Shown here: positions 10,540 to 19,734 of the stretch, piece after piece | Layout: every line of letters starts with the position of its first letter | How positions within the stretch are numbered: the stretch's first letter is position 1 | Source: Haematobacter massiliensis | Lineage (GTDB): Bacteria; Pseudomonadota; Alphaproteobacteria; Rhodobacterales; Rhodobacteraceae | Direction of reading: 5' to 3' | NCBI RefSeq assembly: GCF_000740795.1 | Contig: NZ_JGYG01000001.1 | Span: 124,001-188,000 of the forward strand | DNA: 64,000 bases | Program-made: the position numbers and the translations under genes | The notes under the pieces: model-generated | Database searches by the model: none | What the model was told of the DNA's origin: nothing | What the model saw: the letters and a program-made list of their open reading frames with translations, nothing else

Positions 10540-11313
10540 TCAGACGTTGCTCAGGAAATCGGCCAGAATGGTGTCAAACCGCTCCGGCCGCGTGACGTTC
10601 ACCGCATGTGCCCCCTCCGGTTCCAGCACGAAGCGCGCACCCGCGATCCCTTCGGCCAGCCGGGCGGAGCGGCTCCAGGGGACAAGCAGATCATCCCTCG
10701 TCGCCAGAGCCAGCACCGGGACGGCCACCTCTCCCAGCCGGTCATCCCGGTCAAAGGCGGCGAGGGCGGCGATGCGGCGCTTCACGTTCTCCACCCCCTG
10801 AAAATGCGCGATGCCATGCGCCTCCTCCGCTGCCATATGCTCGGGTCGAGCCGCCATCCATTCACCCGGATAGAGAAAAAGCGGCTGTGCCCTGACGAAT
10901 GCTGGCACACCCGCGTGATCGAGCAGGGCAAGCCGCGTTTCGAAGCAGCGGAGCGACTGGCCGTCCACCCGGCTCCACGCATTGATGAGCGTGAGGCTCG
11001 CCACGCGTTCCGGCGTCCGAAGCGCCATTTCCAGACCGATCAACCCACCAAGAGCATGGCCCACGATATGGGCACGTGGCGTGGCGGATGCCTCCAGCAC
11101 CTCCTGCAGATCATCGGCCATATCGGCGATCGTCGTGCCCTCCGGCACGGAGCCGCCCGTCCGCCCGCAACCACGATGATCGTAGGTCACGACGCGGTGG
11201 CGCGCTGTCAGCGCAGGCAGATTGGCGGACCAGTATCCCGCGGAACCCCCAAGACCGGAGGAAAGAACAACGGTCTGCGCTCCCTCCGGTCCCTCATGGA
11301 TATCGAACCGCAA
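10540..11313 (-). CDS. rutD: Alpha/beta hydrolase RutD (aminoacrylate hydrolysis)
   Basis: A RutD homologue of the alpha/beta hydrolase fold: SGLGGSAGYW, VVTYDHRGCGRTGG, VGHALGGLIGLEMAL, the signature QPLFLYPGEWMAARPEH and the C-terminal GAHAVN. The nucleophile elbow is GHALG rather than GHSxG, as in the E. coli protein. It is thought to speed aminoacrylate breakdown in uracil catabolism. I place the start at the TTG at 11313, one base after the rutC stop, because it gives the usual family N-terminus; an ATG at 11358 inside rutC is the alternative. The stop abuts the stop of the convergent sensor gene with no gap. Confidence 0.88.
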   Translation of the reverse strand: MRFDIHEGPEGAQTVVLSSGLGGSAGYWSANLPALTARHRVVTYDHRGCGRTGGSVPEGTTIADMADDLQEVLEASATPRAHIVGHALGGLIGLEMALRTPERVASLTLINAWSRVDGQSLRCFETRLALLDHAGVPAFVRAQPLFLYPGEWMAARPEHMAAEEAHGIAHFQGVENVKRRIAALAAFDRDDRLGEVAVPVLALATRDDLLVPWSRSARLAEGIAGARFVLEPEGAHAVNVTRPERFDTILADFLSNV

Positions 11314-11314
11314 T

Positions 11315-11701
11315 CTATTTGCCGATATGTGCAACGGAGGCGATTTCGACCAGCGCATCGGGCTTCACCAAACCGGTCTGGACACAATAGCGCGCCGGCT
11401 TGTCGCCCGGAAAGAACTCCGCATAAACCGTATTGATCGCACCGTAGTTGACCCAGTCCGTCAGGAAGATGTGGTTCATCGTAACATCCTCCATCGTGCC
11501 GCCCGCCGTTTCGATCACCGACTTGATGAGTTCCAGCACATGCCGTGTCTGAGCCGCTGCATCGCCGACGTGAACGACGTTGTTATCCTTGTCGAAGGGC
11601 AGGGTGCCCGACACATAGACGACCCCATCCGCTTTGGTCCCGGGCGAATAGGGGGCGAGCGGCTTGCCGCTGCCGGCGGGGACGACGATTTCCTTGGGCA
11701 T
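11315..11701 (-). CDS. rutC: RutC family aminoacrylate deaminase (Rid/YjgF fold)
   Basis: A 128-residue Rid-family protein: [20 protein letters not shown] at the N-terminal side, [19 protein letters not shown] in the middle and [20 protein letters not shown] with the arginine and glutamate expected for the active site. In the Rut pathway it acts on 3-aminoacrylate released by RutB. It lies 12 bases after rutB and is followed at once by rutD. Length and context leave little doubt about the assignment. Confidence 0.92.
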   Translation of the reverse strand: MPKEIVVPAGSGKPLAPYSPGTKADGVVYVSGTLPFDKDNNVVHVGDAAAQTRHVLELIKSVIETAGGTMEDVTMNHIFLTDWVNYGAINTVYAEFFPGDKPARYCVQTGLVKPDALVEIASVAHIGK

Positions 11702-11713
11702 GATGATCCTCTC

Positions 11714-12454
11714 TCAGACGGTCGCATCGCTGGGCGCGATCTGACCGATCGCACCGCAGAAATCAGCGGTTGTGGAGACCCAGCCGAAGAAGGTCTCGAT
11801 ATTGTAGATCGCGGCATCCTGCATGAGCTTCGGCCCCAGATGATGCGTCGCATCCTCCAGTACCACGCCGAAATACTCCAGATGGAACGCATCGCGGAGC
11901 GACGATTCCACGCAGACGTTGGTCGCTATGCCGACGAAGACGAGATTGCGGATACCGCGCGCGCGCAGCGTGGAATCCATCGTGGAGTTGAAAAAGCCGG
12001 AATAGCGCGTCTTCGGCACCACGATATCACCCGGCTGAGGTACCAGTTCATCGACGATGGCGTAGTCCCAGCCGCCCTTTGAAAGCAGCTCACCTTTTGC
12101 CGCGGGATTGGCCCGCATATATTTGAGAGCATTGGATTTATGGTAGTTCGGAGATCCTGGGCCGCCTGCTTCGACGTAATCGGGATCCCAACCGTTCTGA
12201 AAATAGATCACCGGTATTCCCGCCGCCCGGGCAGCCTCGACCACCCGCGCGATGTTGTCGATGACAGAGCGGGAGCCGGAGATGTCGAAGCCAGCGCGAT
12301 CCACGTAGCCGCCGGGGGTGGAATAGGCGTTCTGCATATCCACCACAACAACCGCGGTCTCATCCGGATTGACGATCAGGGCTTCGGGACGGGAAGGGAG
12401 GGTCACGCTGCGCCCTCCTTCACGACCCGCGCGTGTATCCACAGGCGCGTTCAT
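11714..12454 (-). CDS. rutB: Ureidoacrylate amidohydrolase RutB (isochorismatase fold)
   Basis: A 246-residue isochorismatase-like hydrolase that cleaves ureidoacrylate in uracil breakdown. The catalytic triad can be placed: Asp in [15 protein letters not shown], Lys in [17 protein letters not shown] and Cys in [16 protein letters not shown]. The ATG overlaps the rutA stop as ATGA, so translation is probably coupled to rutA. Confidence 0.94.
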   Translation of the reverse strand: MNAPVDTRAGREGGRSVTLPSRPEALIVNPDETAVVVVDMQNAYSTPGGYVDRAGFDISGSRSVIDNIARVVEAARAAGIPVIYFQNGWDPDYVEAGGPGSPNYHKSNALKYMRANPAAKGELLSKGGWDYAIVDELVPQPGDIVVPKTRYSGFFNSTMDSTLRARGIRNLVFVGIATNVCVESSLRDAFHLEYFGVVLEDATHHLGPKLMQDAAIYNIETFFGWVSTTADFCGAIGQIAPSDATV

Positions 12455-13536
12455 TCCGCCGCCTCCAGTTGGATATGTTGCCGGGATTTCATCAGCGGTT
12501 GAATTCGCGTGCCAAACTTCTCGACCCCCTCAAGGAAATCGTCGAAGGTGAGCATGACGCCGCCCGTTCCCGGCACGTCCGCCATCTCATCCAGCATGGC
12601 CGCCACTTCCTCATAGGAGCCGACAAGCGTACCCATATTGATGTTCACGGCAGAAACCGGGCTGGACATGTGGCGCACGTTTGTATCGGAGCCGGATTTC
12701 GTGTCTGCGGCGCTTTGAAGGCCCAGCCACTTGATCGCCTCCTCATCCGCGCCGGATTTATAGAGCTCCCACTTGTCCCAAGCTTCTTTCGCAGTCTCCT
12801 CCGCGATGATCATGGTCAGCACGAAGGAGCGAACGTCGCGCCCGGTCTTTTCCGTCGCAGCGAGGAGCCGCTGATTTGTAGGAGCGAAGGCAGAAGGTGT
12901 GTTGACGCCAACGCCGAAACAGAAGCTGTAATCGGCATATTTTGCAGAGAACGCCATGCCCTTATCCGAGTAGCCGGCACAGATGATTTTCACATCTCCC
13001 TTCGGCACGGGCTTCATATGACAGTCGTCCATCTGGAAGTAGCGACCCTTGGCATCTGACTGGCCCGTTTCAAGTAATTCCTTCAGGATAGTGGCATATT
13101 CCCCAAGGTATTCGTAACGGTCGCCGAAATAGTCATCGCCAGGCCACAAGCCCATCTGGCTGTATTCCGGCCTTTGCCATCCGGTCACGAGATTAATGCC
13201 GAAGCGCCCGTTGGATATGGAGTCGATGGTGGTTGCCATACGCGCAACGATAGCCGGCGGCATCACCAGCGTCGCCGCCGTCCCGAAGAGCTTGATCCGA
13301 GAGGTGACGGCCGCAAGGCCAGCCATCAGCGTGAAGCTCTCAAGGTTGTAGTCCCAGAACTCGGTCTTGCCACCGAAGCCACGCAGCTTGATCATCGACA
13401 GGGCAAAGTCGAAACCATGCCGTTCGGCAGCGAGCGTGATCTGCTTGTTCAACTCGAATGTCGGCTTGTATTGCGGCGCCGTCTCAGAAAGCAGCCAGCC
13501 GTTGTTGCCGATGGGAATGAAGACACCCACTTCCAT
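12451..13536 (-). CDS. rutA: Pyrimidine monooxygenase RutA
   Basis: A flavin-dependent luciferase-like monooxygenase that opens the uracil ring. The signature runs through [39 protein letters not shown], the flavin-site [20 protein letters not shown] and [18 protein letters not shown] prefer the ATG at 13536, with AGGGAGA six bases upstream, over an ATG at 13560 that has no ribosome binding site. It leads rutA-rutB-rutC-rutD. The usual rutE, flavin reductase rutF, permease rutG and regulator rutR are not adjacent. Confidence 0.95.
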   Translation of the reverse strand: MEVGVFIPIGNNGWLLSETAPQYKPTFELNKQITLAAERHGFDFALSMIKLRGFGGKTEFWDYNLESFTLMAGLAAVTSRIKLFGTAATLVMPPAIVARMATTIDSISNGRFGINLVTGWQRPEYSQMGLWPGDDYFGDRYEYLGEYATILKELLETGQSDAKGRYFQMDDCHMKPVPKGDVKIICAGYSDKGMAFSAKYADYSFCFGVGVNTPSAFAPTNQRLLAATEKTGRDVRSFVLTMIIAEETAKEAWDKWELYKSGADEEAIKWLGLQSAADTKSGSDTNVRHMSSPVSAVNINMGTLVGSYEEVAAMLDEMADVPGTGGVMLTFDDFLEGVEKFGTRIQPLMKSRQHIQLEAAE

Positions 13537-13563
13537 CTCGGTTTCTCCCTGTTCAGCCATTTA

Positions 13564-13579
13564 TTGACTGTATGGTAAA
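13564..13579 (-). promoter_or_regulatory. Candidate RutR-type operator upstream of rutA
   Basis: TTGACTGTATGGTAAA matches the E. coli RutR palindrome TTGACCANNTGGTCAA at 11 of 14 specified positions. It lies 27 bases before the rutA start, where a repressor would block transcription. No rutR gene is in the window, so the cognate regulator is an inference. Confidence 0.5.
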
Positions 13580-14054
13580 ATTTTTCGCTTGAAGATATTT
13601 TCTTTCGATTGAACTTAACGGGGCGTACTTTAATTTTTTATGCTTGCATTTCAGGCTGGCAAATTGTTGTAATGATTATTTTTTAGGCGATATTCGCTTT
13701 CCCATGCCGATAGTGAAGACATCACCGGTGAAGCATGCCCTGCAGGGACGTTCTGATACTCAAGCAAGTCACTCATTCAGGGCTTGAATACTTCGGTCCT
13801 TACTCGCCAGCCGAGAGAGCTTCACGGGGCGCGCGCAGGGCTGACACACCACGTCTTGAGAGACTGTCGGGGTTAGGGTCGCGGCAGAGCCAACGGCGCG
13901 GGCGATTGTTACTTCGCTTCGCAGCTCAATCTCGAACCCAACAAGCCAAATCCATCACAAATGTAATAATGATTATGTAATATAAACATGTCCATCTTCC
14001 GTCGGCGCTCTCGATCTGGCATGGACTTTTGGACTCGCTACAGAGGAAATCATC
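13580..14054. other. AT-rich intergenic region between rutA and rpe
   Basis: About 475 bases without a supportable gene. The rutA-proximal half is strikingly AT-rich (several runs of T/A) and must carry the rutA promoter on the minus strand. The rpe-proximal half is GC-richer and ends in another AT-rich stretch before an AGAGGAAAT ribosome binding site for rpe. I see no tRNA, repeat family or terminator. Confidence 0.4.
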
Positions 14055-14747
14055 ATGACCTTCGACCGTTCCATCAAGATCGCACCTTCAATTCTCTCGG
14101 CTGACTTTGCCAATCTCGGGGCGGAGATACGTGCGGTTGAGGCGCAGGGCGCCGACTGGATACATGTCGATCCCATGGACGGCCACTTCGTGCCCAACTT
14201 GACGATCGGACCGAATGTCGTGGCGGCCATCAGGCCCCATGTGACGACGTTCATGGATGTTCATTTGATGATCGCCCCCGCAGACCCTTATATCGAAGCC
14301 TTCGCAAAGGCCGGTGCCGATCTTCTGACCATCCATGCAGAAGCCGGTCCGCATCTTCATCGATCACTCCAGGCGGTTCGTGCGCAAGGCAAGAAGGCCG
14401 GTGTTGCGTTGAACGTGACAACACCTCTCGCCGGGTTGGAGCATATCCTCGACGCGATTGACCTTATCCTCGTCATGACGATCAACCCAGGGTTTGGCGG
14501 ACAGAAGTTCCTGCCCTCTCTGGTGGACAAAGTGCGTGATGCGCGGAAGATGATAGGTGATCGGGACATCCATCTGCAGGTAGACGGCGGGATCGATCCG
14601 CAGACAGCACCGCTTGTCGCGGCGGCTGGAGCAGACGTTCTCGTAGCCGGGTCCGCCGTATTCAGGGATGGCTCTGTCGAGCAGCCGGAAACTTACGCCC
14701 GTAACATATCGGCGCTTCGTTCTGCAGCCGAGGCCGCGCAAGGCTGA
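14055..14747 (+). CDS. rpe: Ribulose-phosphate 3-epimerase
   Basis: A 230-residue TIM-barrel enzyme interconverting ribulose-5-phosphate and xylulose-5-phosphate. Motifs: [13 protein letters not shown] at the start, [17 protein letters not shown] with the catalytic Asp, DVHLMI with metal-binding His, [13 protein letters not shown] and [12 protein letters not shown] with the second catalytic Asp, then GSAVF for phosphate binding. The metal ligands and length fit the family. It stands alone, and the surrounding DNA is AT-richer than the backbone, so it could be a second copy outside any Calvin-cycle operon. Confidence 0.95.
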   Translation: MTFDRSIKIAPSILSADFANLGAEIRAVEAQGADWIHVDPMDGHFVPNLTIGPNVVAAIRPHVTTFMDVHLMIAPADPYIEAFAKAGADLLTIHAEAGPHLHRSLQAVRAQGKKAGVALNVTTPLAGLEHILDAIDLILVMTINPGFGGQKFLPSLVDKVRDARKMIGDRDIHLQVDGGIDPQTAPLVAAAGADVLVAGSAVFRDGSVEQPETYARNISALRSAAEAAQG

Positions 14748-14883
14748 CATCACCTTTTTCCTGACGATTTCGACGCGTTTATTAAATATTCTTAACTGTC
14801 GGCCGCCAAGACGTCGGCGAGCCCTTGAAGAAACCGGTGCAATCCGAAAGAATCTGCAGAGTACTGGTTTCTTCGAAATTCTT

Positions 14884-15699
14884 ATGACCGACTTTGAAAA
14901 GATTAATTCACTTCTCGAGTGTTCAAACTTTGAAGATCTCTGGCGGATTTTCATCAGGCTGATGACAGCAGAGGGCTTCGATGCCATCCTGTTCGGTCAG
15001 GCACGGCCCGCACCGGGATATCCCCTTCGCGCCACATCGACGGGCACAATGCTCGTCAGTAACCTCGACAAGAGCTTTTGCCAAGCTTACGGCGGAAAGA
15101 ACTTCTTTTGCTCGCCGATTGTCAGATGGGTGGCCGGTAACTCCGGTGTGCTTCTGTGGTCCGAGATCTATCAGAGGGATAGTCGGGGCGAGTTGTCTGC
15201 TGAGGAGCAGGAGATGCTCAACCTGCAGAAGAGCTACGGAATTCGCGGCGGCATTACGATCTCATTGGGCGAAACCGGTAGCCGCAGACGTGCTGCGATC
15301 GACCTGATGACATGCCGTGACACGGCTACACAGGTCGACATTGAGAGGATCTGGCGAGCGAAGGCCGACTTCCTGCTGCTGCTAACGAAGGTCTTCCATC
15401 TCAAGGCGTTGACGGTGCCGTCGGCCATGATGGCGATATTGACCAAGCGTCAGCGTGAAGTTCTCGAATGGTCTGCGGCGGGCAAATCGGTTCAGGATAT
15501 CGCAGCGCTTCTCGGGATCAGCAGGGCCACGGCGGAGAAGCATCTGCGGCTTGCACGAGAGATGCTGGACGCCGAGACCACGGCCCAAGCGGTGGCTCAG
15601 GCGCTTTCCTCCCAGCTTATCCAGGCAGGGCCGCCGGCTCTTATGCCCAATAATCATGCATTCGCCGGAAAGGCGCCCAAGCACTGGGAGTCCGATTAG
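14884..15699 (+). CDS. LuxR-family regulator with autoinducer-binding domain (solo)
   Basis: A 271-residue regulator: an N-terminal autoinducer-binding domain (about 10-165) and a C-terminal LuxR HTH (about 185-240: LTKRQREVLEWSAAGKSVQD, then IAALLGISRATAEKHLRLAR). The ATG at 14884 is chosen because upstream in-frame codons overlap rpe. There is no luxI-type synthase in the window. Against TraR-type ligand pockets, Tyr69, Pro78 and Trp92 are retained, but the usual Trp is Phe65 and the usual Asp before Pro is Ser77. It may therefore read a non-standard ligand or none. Base composition is AT-richer than its neighbours. Confidence 0.85.
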   Translation: MTDFEKINSLLECSNFEDLWRIFIRLMTAEGFDAILFGQARPAPGYPLRATSTGTMLVSNLDKSFCQAYGGKNFFCSPIVRWVAGNSGVLLWSEIYQRDSRGELSAEEQEMLNLQKSYGIRGGITISLGETGSRRRAAIDLMTCRDTATQVDIERIWRAKADFLLLLTKVFHLKALTVPSAMMAILTKRQREVLEWSAAGKSVQDIAALLGISRATAEKHLRLAREMLDAETTAQAVAQALSSQLIQAGPPALMPNNHAFAGKAPKHWESD

Positions 15700-15920
15700 A
15701 TTTTTCGTCGCAATATGCGACGGGTATGGATTCCCCCACTTTAGTTTCCTGCCTGACCCCCCAAACTGCAATTGTTCCGAGAGTGGCGGCTTTGGTCGTG
15801 GGACAAGGTGGGGCGGGGAAACTGGGTATTTCAGGACCATCCTCTCCAAGGCGGACGGGCGTGGTTTTAATAGCGTTTGTTCGTCTGGTAAGTCGGTCTT
15901 CCCAAGGGGCCGAAATGCCA

Positions 15921-15948
15921 GCGGTGCAGCCTTTTCAGGCTGCACCGC
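15921..15948 (-). terminator. Terminator-like hairpin downstream of tsf
   Basis: A perfect 11-bp inverted repeat (GCGGTGCAGCC / GGCTGCACCGC) with a six-base loop, 26 bases past the tsf stop. On the minus strand it is followed by a short, weak T stretch (ATTTCGG). It probably ends the rpsB-tsf transcript. Confidence 0.65.
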
Positions 15949-15974
15949 ACATTTGAACGATAGCCGTTCCGACT

Positions 15975-16862
15975 TCAGCCGGCGAGGGTCTTGGCGACCT
16001 CGGCAGCAAAGTCCTCTTCTTTCTTCTCGACGCCCTCGCCCACCATGACACGAACGAAACCGGTCACTTCGACACCGGCTTCCTTCGCCGCTTCGGCCAC
16101 GGTCACATCGGGATTGATGACGAATTTCTGGCCGAGAAGCGTAACCTCCTCGAAGAACTTCTTCATCCGGCCCTCGATCATCTTCTCGATCACCGCTTCC
16201 GGCTTGCCGGATTCACGGGCCTGTTCGCTCAGGACATGCTTCTCACGCTCGACAAGCGCGGGGTCGATATCCTTGTCGGAAAGCGAGGCCGGGTTGGTCG
16301 CGGCGACGTGCATGGCGATCTGCTTGCCGATCTCCTGCGCCTTGTCGGCCGGACCGGTCAGCGCAACGAGCACGCCGATCTTGCCCATGCCATCGGTCGC
16401 GGCATTGTGCACATAGGAGACGACCGTGTCGCCATCCAGAACGTGCATCCGGCGGAGCGTCATGTTCTCACCGATGCGGGCAATCGCCTCGGTCAGCACT
16501 TCGTCCACGGTCTTGCCATTCAGATCAGCGGCCTTGACCACCTCGACCGACTCACCGGTTTGAAGTGCGACTTTGGTGATCTCACCCACCAGCTGCTGGA
16601 AGTCGGCGTTCTTCGCGACGAAGTCCGTCTCCGAGTTCACCTCGATGGCCACGCCGCGACCGCCGTCAACGGCAACGCTGACGAGACCTTCGGCGGCCAC
16701 GCGCCCCGATTTCTTCGCAGCTTTCGCGAGGCCCTTGGTGCGCAGCCAGTCAACGGCCGCTTCCATGTCGCCATCGGTTTCGGTCAGGGCTTTCTTGGCG
16801 TCCATCATGCCTGCGCCGGTGGATTCGCGCAGTTCCTTAACCATCTGGGCGGTGATCGCCAT
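15975..16862 (-). CDS. tsf: Translation elongation factor Ts
   Basis: A 295-residue EF-Ts, the nucleotide exchange factor for EF-Tu. The N-terminal UBA-like module reads [20 protein letters not shown], then [20 protein letters not shown]; the core has [11 protein letters not shown], which contacts EF-Tu, and a coiled-coil insertion near [11 protein letters not shown]. The ATG at 16862 is preferred over an in-frame upstream start because AAGGAGAG precedes it. It follows rpsB by about 90 bases, the near-universal arrangement. Confidence 0.97.
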   Translation of the reverse strand: MAITAQMVKELRESTGAGMMDAKKALTETDGDMEAAVDWLRTKGLAKAAKKSGRVAAEGLVSVAVDGGRGVAIEVNSETDFVAKNADFQQLVGEITKVALQTGESVEVVKAADLNGKTVDEVLTEAIARIGENMTLRRMHVLDGDTVVSYVHNAATDGMGKIGVLVALTGPADKAQEIGKQIAMHVAATNPASLSDKDIDPALVEREKHVLSEQARESGKPEAVIEKMIEGRMKKFFEEVTLLGQKFVINPDVTVAEAAKEAGVEVTGFVRVMVGEGVEKKEEDFAAEVAKTLAG

Positions 16863-16955
16863 CGGGGCTCTCCTTCTGTCTCGAAAATGCCGGGAAAGGC
16901 TGATGAGCCCTCCCGGCAACAAGGGTATGACGATCCGGCGGAAGCCGGACCGAAA

Positions 16956-17720
16956 TCAGGCGTCCAGCGTCTCGTCGAGTTCTTCGGCCGGAGCTTCCTC
17001 CAGCGCACCGAGGTCAACGCCAGCGGCACCGAGCTGAGCGGACATGCCGTCCAGAGCCGCACGCGCCGCAAGGTCGCAATAGAGGGAGATCGCGCGGGCC
17101 GCATCGTCGTTGCCCGGGATCACATAGTCCACGCCCTTGGGCGAGCAGTTGGTGTCGACCACGGCCACGACCGGGATGCCGAGCTTCTGGGCTTCCGCGA
17201 TGGCGAGGTCTTCCTTGTTCACGTCGATGACGAACAGCAGGTCCGGCACGCCGCCCATCTCGCGGATACCGCCGAGGGAAGCCTGAAGTTTCGACTGCTC
17301 GCGCTCCATGTGGAGACGCTCTTTCTTCGTCAGACCTTCAGCGCCGGTGGAGAGCACTTCGTCGAGCTGCTTCAGGCGCTGGATCGACTGGGAAACGGTT
17401 TTCCAGTTGGTCAGCGTACCGCCCAGCCAGCGGTGGTTCATGTAATATTGAGCCGATTTTTCAGCGGCTTCCGCGATCGCGCCAGCAGCCTGGCGTTTCG
17501 TGCCGACAAACAGCACACGGCCGCCCTTGGCGACGGTCTCACGGATGACGTTGAGCGCCGCATCCAGCATGGGAACGGTCTGCGTCAGGTCGATAATGTG
17601 GATGCCGTTGCGGTCGCCGTAGATATACGGCGCCATGCGCGGGTTCCAGCGTTGGGTCTGGTGACCAAAGTGAACGCCAGCTTCGAGGAGCTGACGCATG
17701 GAGAAATCAGGAAGCGCCAT
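16956..17720 (-). CDS. rpsB: 30S ribosomal protein S2
   Basis: A 254-residue S2: [51 protein letters not shown] and [20 protein letters not shown] are all diagnostic. The start at 17720 has AAAGGAA seven bases upstream; the long upstream extension of the frame is discarded. A sigma70-type promoter lies about 115 bases upstream, and the leader between (about 17721-17828) can form short GC stems, which would suit S2 autoregulation, though I cannot match it to a known leader motif. Confidence 0.97.
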   Translation of the reverse strand: MALPDFSMRQLLEAGVHFGHQTQRWNPRMAPYIYGDRNGIHIIDLTQTVPMLDAALNVIRETVAKGGRVLFVGTKRQAAGAIAEAAEKSAQYYMNHRWLGGTLTNWKTVSQSIQRLKQLDEVLSTGAEGLTKKERLHMEREQSKLQASLGGIREMGGVPDLLFVIDVNKEDLAIAEAQKLGIPVVAVVDTNCSPKGVDYVIPGNDDAARAISLYCDLAARAALDGMSAQLGAAGVDLGALEEAPAEELDETLDA

Positions 17721-17834
17721 GTCTTTTCCTTTCCGGTTTACGCCGCGGCGAAGCCAATAGGGTTTCCCCAACCGGTGGACCTTTCGGGGATGTCTCCCCC
17801 GAATGGCCCGAGCCTCGCCTGTGAAGTGAGCGCG

Positions 17835-17863
17835 CATATAAGGCTTGCGCGGAGCATTTGCAA
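17835..17863 (-). promoter_or_regulatory. Sigma70-type promoter of rpsB-tsf
   Basis: On the minus strand TTGCAA (17858-17863) and TATATG (17835-17840) are separated by exactly 17 bases, upstream of rpsB. Transcription would start near 17828, leaving a leader of roughly 108 bases. Confidence 0.65.
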
Positions 17864-17917
17864 GAGAGGTTCTCCTGCTCCCTTGCCCGGCGGCCGTCTG
17901 CCTGCCATTGAAGTGGC

Positions 17918-18814
17918 ATGACCGACGATACTCCGTTCATCCTGTGTCTTGGCGCGCTTCATTGGGATGTCATTGCCCATGCAACACAGCCGCTCACGCG
18001 GGGCGGTGACGTGCCGGGACGTATCATGCGTCTGCCAGGGGGCGTTGCGTTCAATGTCGCGCGCGCCCTTGTCCGGCAGGGTTTGCGCGCAAGCCTGATC
18101 TCGGCCACGGGCAGCGGTGCGGAGGGGGACGCGCTGATTGCCGAGGCCCGGCGGGCGGGTGTCGGGGTGGAGCATATCCTCCGCGGGTCTGATGATGCTG
18201 CGGACCGCTATCTTGCCATCGAGGATGAAAACGGTCTTGTCGCTGCCGTAGCGGATAGCCGTACGCTGGAAGCCGCAGGCCCGGCGCTGCTTACCACGAC
18301 CGTTGCCTGCCTCACGACCCCTCCTGCGGCCCTTCTGGTGGAGAGCAACCTGCCCGCTGCCATGCTCACGGCACTTTCGGATTTGCCCGCGCTCGCGGCC
18401 ATGGACCTGCGCCTTTTGCCCGCAGGGCCAGGCAAAGCCCGCCGCCTTCTGCCCCTCCTCGGTCATCCCGGGGCGACGGTTTATCTCAACCGCGCCGAGG
18501 CGGAGGAGATCTTGGGTCATCCGCAGGGTGACGCGGTGGATGCGGCCCGCGCCCTCCGCGCTGCGGGCGCATGTCGGGTGGTCGTAACGGACGGCCCCCG
18601 CCCTGTCGTTTCCGCAAGCCAGGAGGGCGAGTACACTGCCCTGCCCCCGCCGGTTCGGGTTGCGCGCGTGACCGGCGCAGGCGACACCTTCGTGGCCGCC
18701 CATATGGCGGCTGAACTTCGCGGCCTGTCAGCGGAAGCGGCACTTGCCGCCGCGCTCGCTGCCGCTGCCCATCACATCTCGGCACCCGCCGCCGCAACCG
18801 GAGAGACGCCATGA
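17918..18814 (+). CDS. psuK: PfkB-family kinase, probable pseudouridine kinase
   Basis: A 298-residue ribokinase-fold kinase. The N-terminal glycine-rich substrate loop reads [16 protein letters not shown], and the C-terminal anion hole with catalytic Asp is [16 protein letters not shown]. Because its last bases overlap the start of psuG as ATGA, it is best read as the kinase that phosphorylates pseudouridine before PsuG cleaves it. PfkB sequences alone do not fix the substrate, so the specificity rests on this pairing. It diverges from rpsB. Confidence 0.85.
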   Translation: MTDDTPFILCLGALHWDVIAHATQPLTRGGDVPGRIMRLPGGVAFNVARALVRQGLRASLISATGSGAEGDALIAEARRAGVGVEHILRGSDDAADRYLAIEDENGLVAAVADSRTLEAAGPALLTTTVACLTTPPAALLVESNLPAAMLTALSDLPALAAMDLRLLPAGPGKARRLLPLLGHPGATVYLNRAEAEEILGHPQGDAVDAARALRAAGACRVVVTDGPRPVVSASQEGEYTALPPPVRVARVTGAGDTFVAAHMAAELRGLSAEAALAAALAAAAHHISAPAAATGETP

Positions 18815-19734
18815 CCCCCGTGGACCTGCCCCTGATCTATGCACCAGAAGTCGCTGATGCGAAGGCGCGCGGCCTGCCGATCGTAGCCCTCGAATCGACG
18901 ATCATTACCCACGGCATGCCCTACCCCGAGAATGTCGAAGCCGCCCGCGCGGTGGAGGCAGAAGTGCGTGCCGCCGGGGCCGTTCCCGCCACCATCGCCC
19001 TGCTCGATGGCATGATCCACATCGGATTGACGGAAGCGGAGCTTGAAGCGCTTGGGCACGCCGAAAACGTCATGAAGGTATCCCGCGCCGATTTTGCTGC
19101 CTGCCTCGCGCAGCATCGCACGGGCGCAACGACCGTAGCGGCAACGATGATCGCCGCCCATATGGCGGAAATCGCGGTTTTCGCCACGGGGGGCATCGGC
19201 GGCGTCCATCGTGGGGCTGAAACCAGCTTCGATATCTCCGCCGATCTGAAGGAGCTGGCGCGCACACCCGTGACGGTGGTCGCGGCCGGGGCAAAAGCGA
19301 TACTGGACCTGCCGAAAACGCTGGAAGTTCTGGAGACTGAAGGCGTGCCGGTCATCACTTTCGGCCAGGATGACTTCCCCGCCTTCTGGTCTCGTTCCTC
19401 CGGCCTGCCCTCGCCGCTCCGGATGGACACGGCGGAGGAGATCGCGGCCGCTCATGCCATGCGCACGGGATTGGGACTGGGCGGAGGGCAACTCGTCGCC
19501 AACCCCGTGCCATCGGAATACGAAATTCCGCGTGAGGAGATGATCCCCGCCATCGAACAGGCGCTGACGGAAGCGGAGGCACAGCGCATCGCCGCCAAGG
19601 AAGTGACACCCTTCCTCTTGTCCCGCATCTTCGATCTGACGGAAGGACGCTCGCTCGCCACGAATATCCAGCTCGTCCTCTCCAACGCACGCCTCGCCGC
19701 GGCGATAGCCCGCGCCCTCTCCCAGCCAGGCTAG
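18811..19734 (+). CDS. psuG: Pseudouridine-5'-phosphate glycosidase
   Basis: A 307-residue PsuG that splits pseudouridine 5'-phosphate into uracil and ribose-5-phosphate. Signatures include VALESTIITHGMPYPEN, the HRTGATTVAATMIAA stretch, FATGGIGGVHRGAETSFDIS and ANPVPSEYEIP. The uracil released could feed the rut genes 6 kb away. Its TAG stop shares the tetramer CTAG with the stop of the convergent patatin gene. Confidence 0.95.
   Translation: MTPVDLPLIYAPEVADAKARGLPIVALESTIITHGMPYPENVEAARAVEAEVRAAGAVPATIALLDGMIHIGLTEAELEALGHAENVMKVSRADFAACLAQHRTGATTVAATMIAAHMAEIAVFATGGIGGVHRGAETSFDISADLKELARTPVTVVAAGAKAILDLPKTLEVLETEGVPVITFGQDDFPAFWSRSSGLPSPLRMDTAEEIAAAHAMRTGLGLGGGQLVANPVPSEYEIPREEMIPAIEQALTEAEAQRIAAKEVTPFLLSRIFDLTEGRSLATNIQLVLSNARLAAAIARALSQPG

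Noticed and set aside
15706..15722. CGTCGCA/TGCGACG hairpin after the LuxR gene as a terminator
   Set aside because: The T-run precedes rather than follows the stem on the plus strand, and the minus strand has A's; it does not fit an intrinsic terminator.
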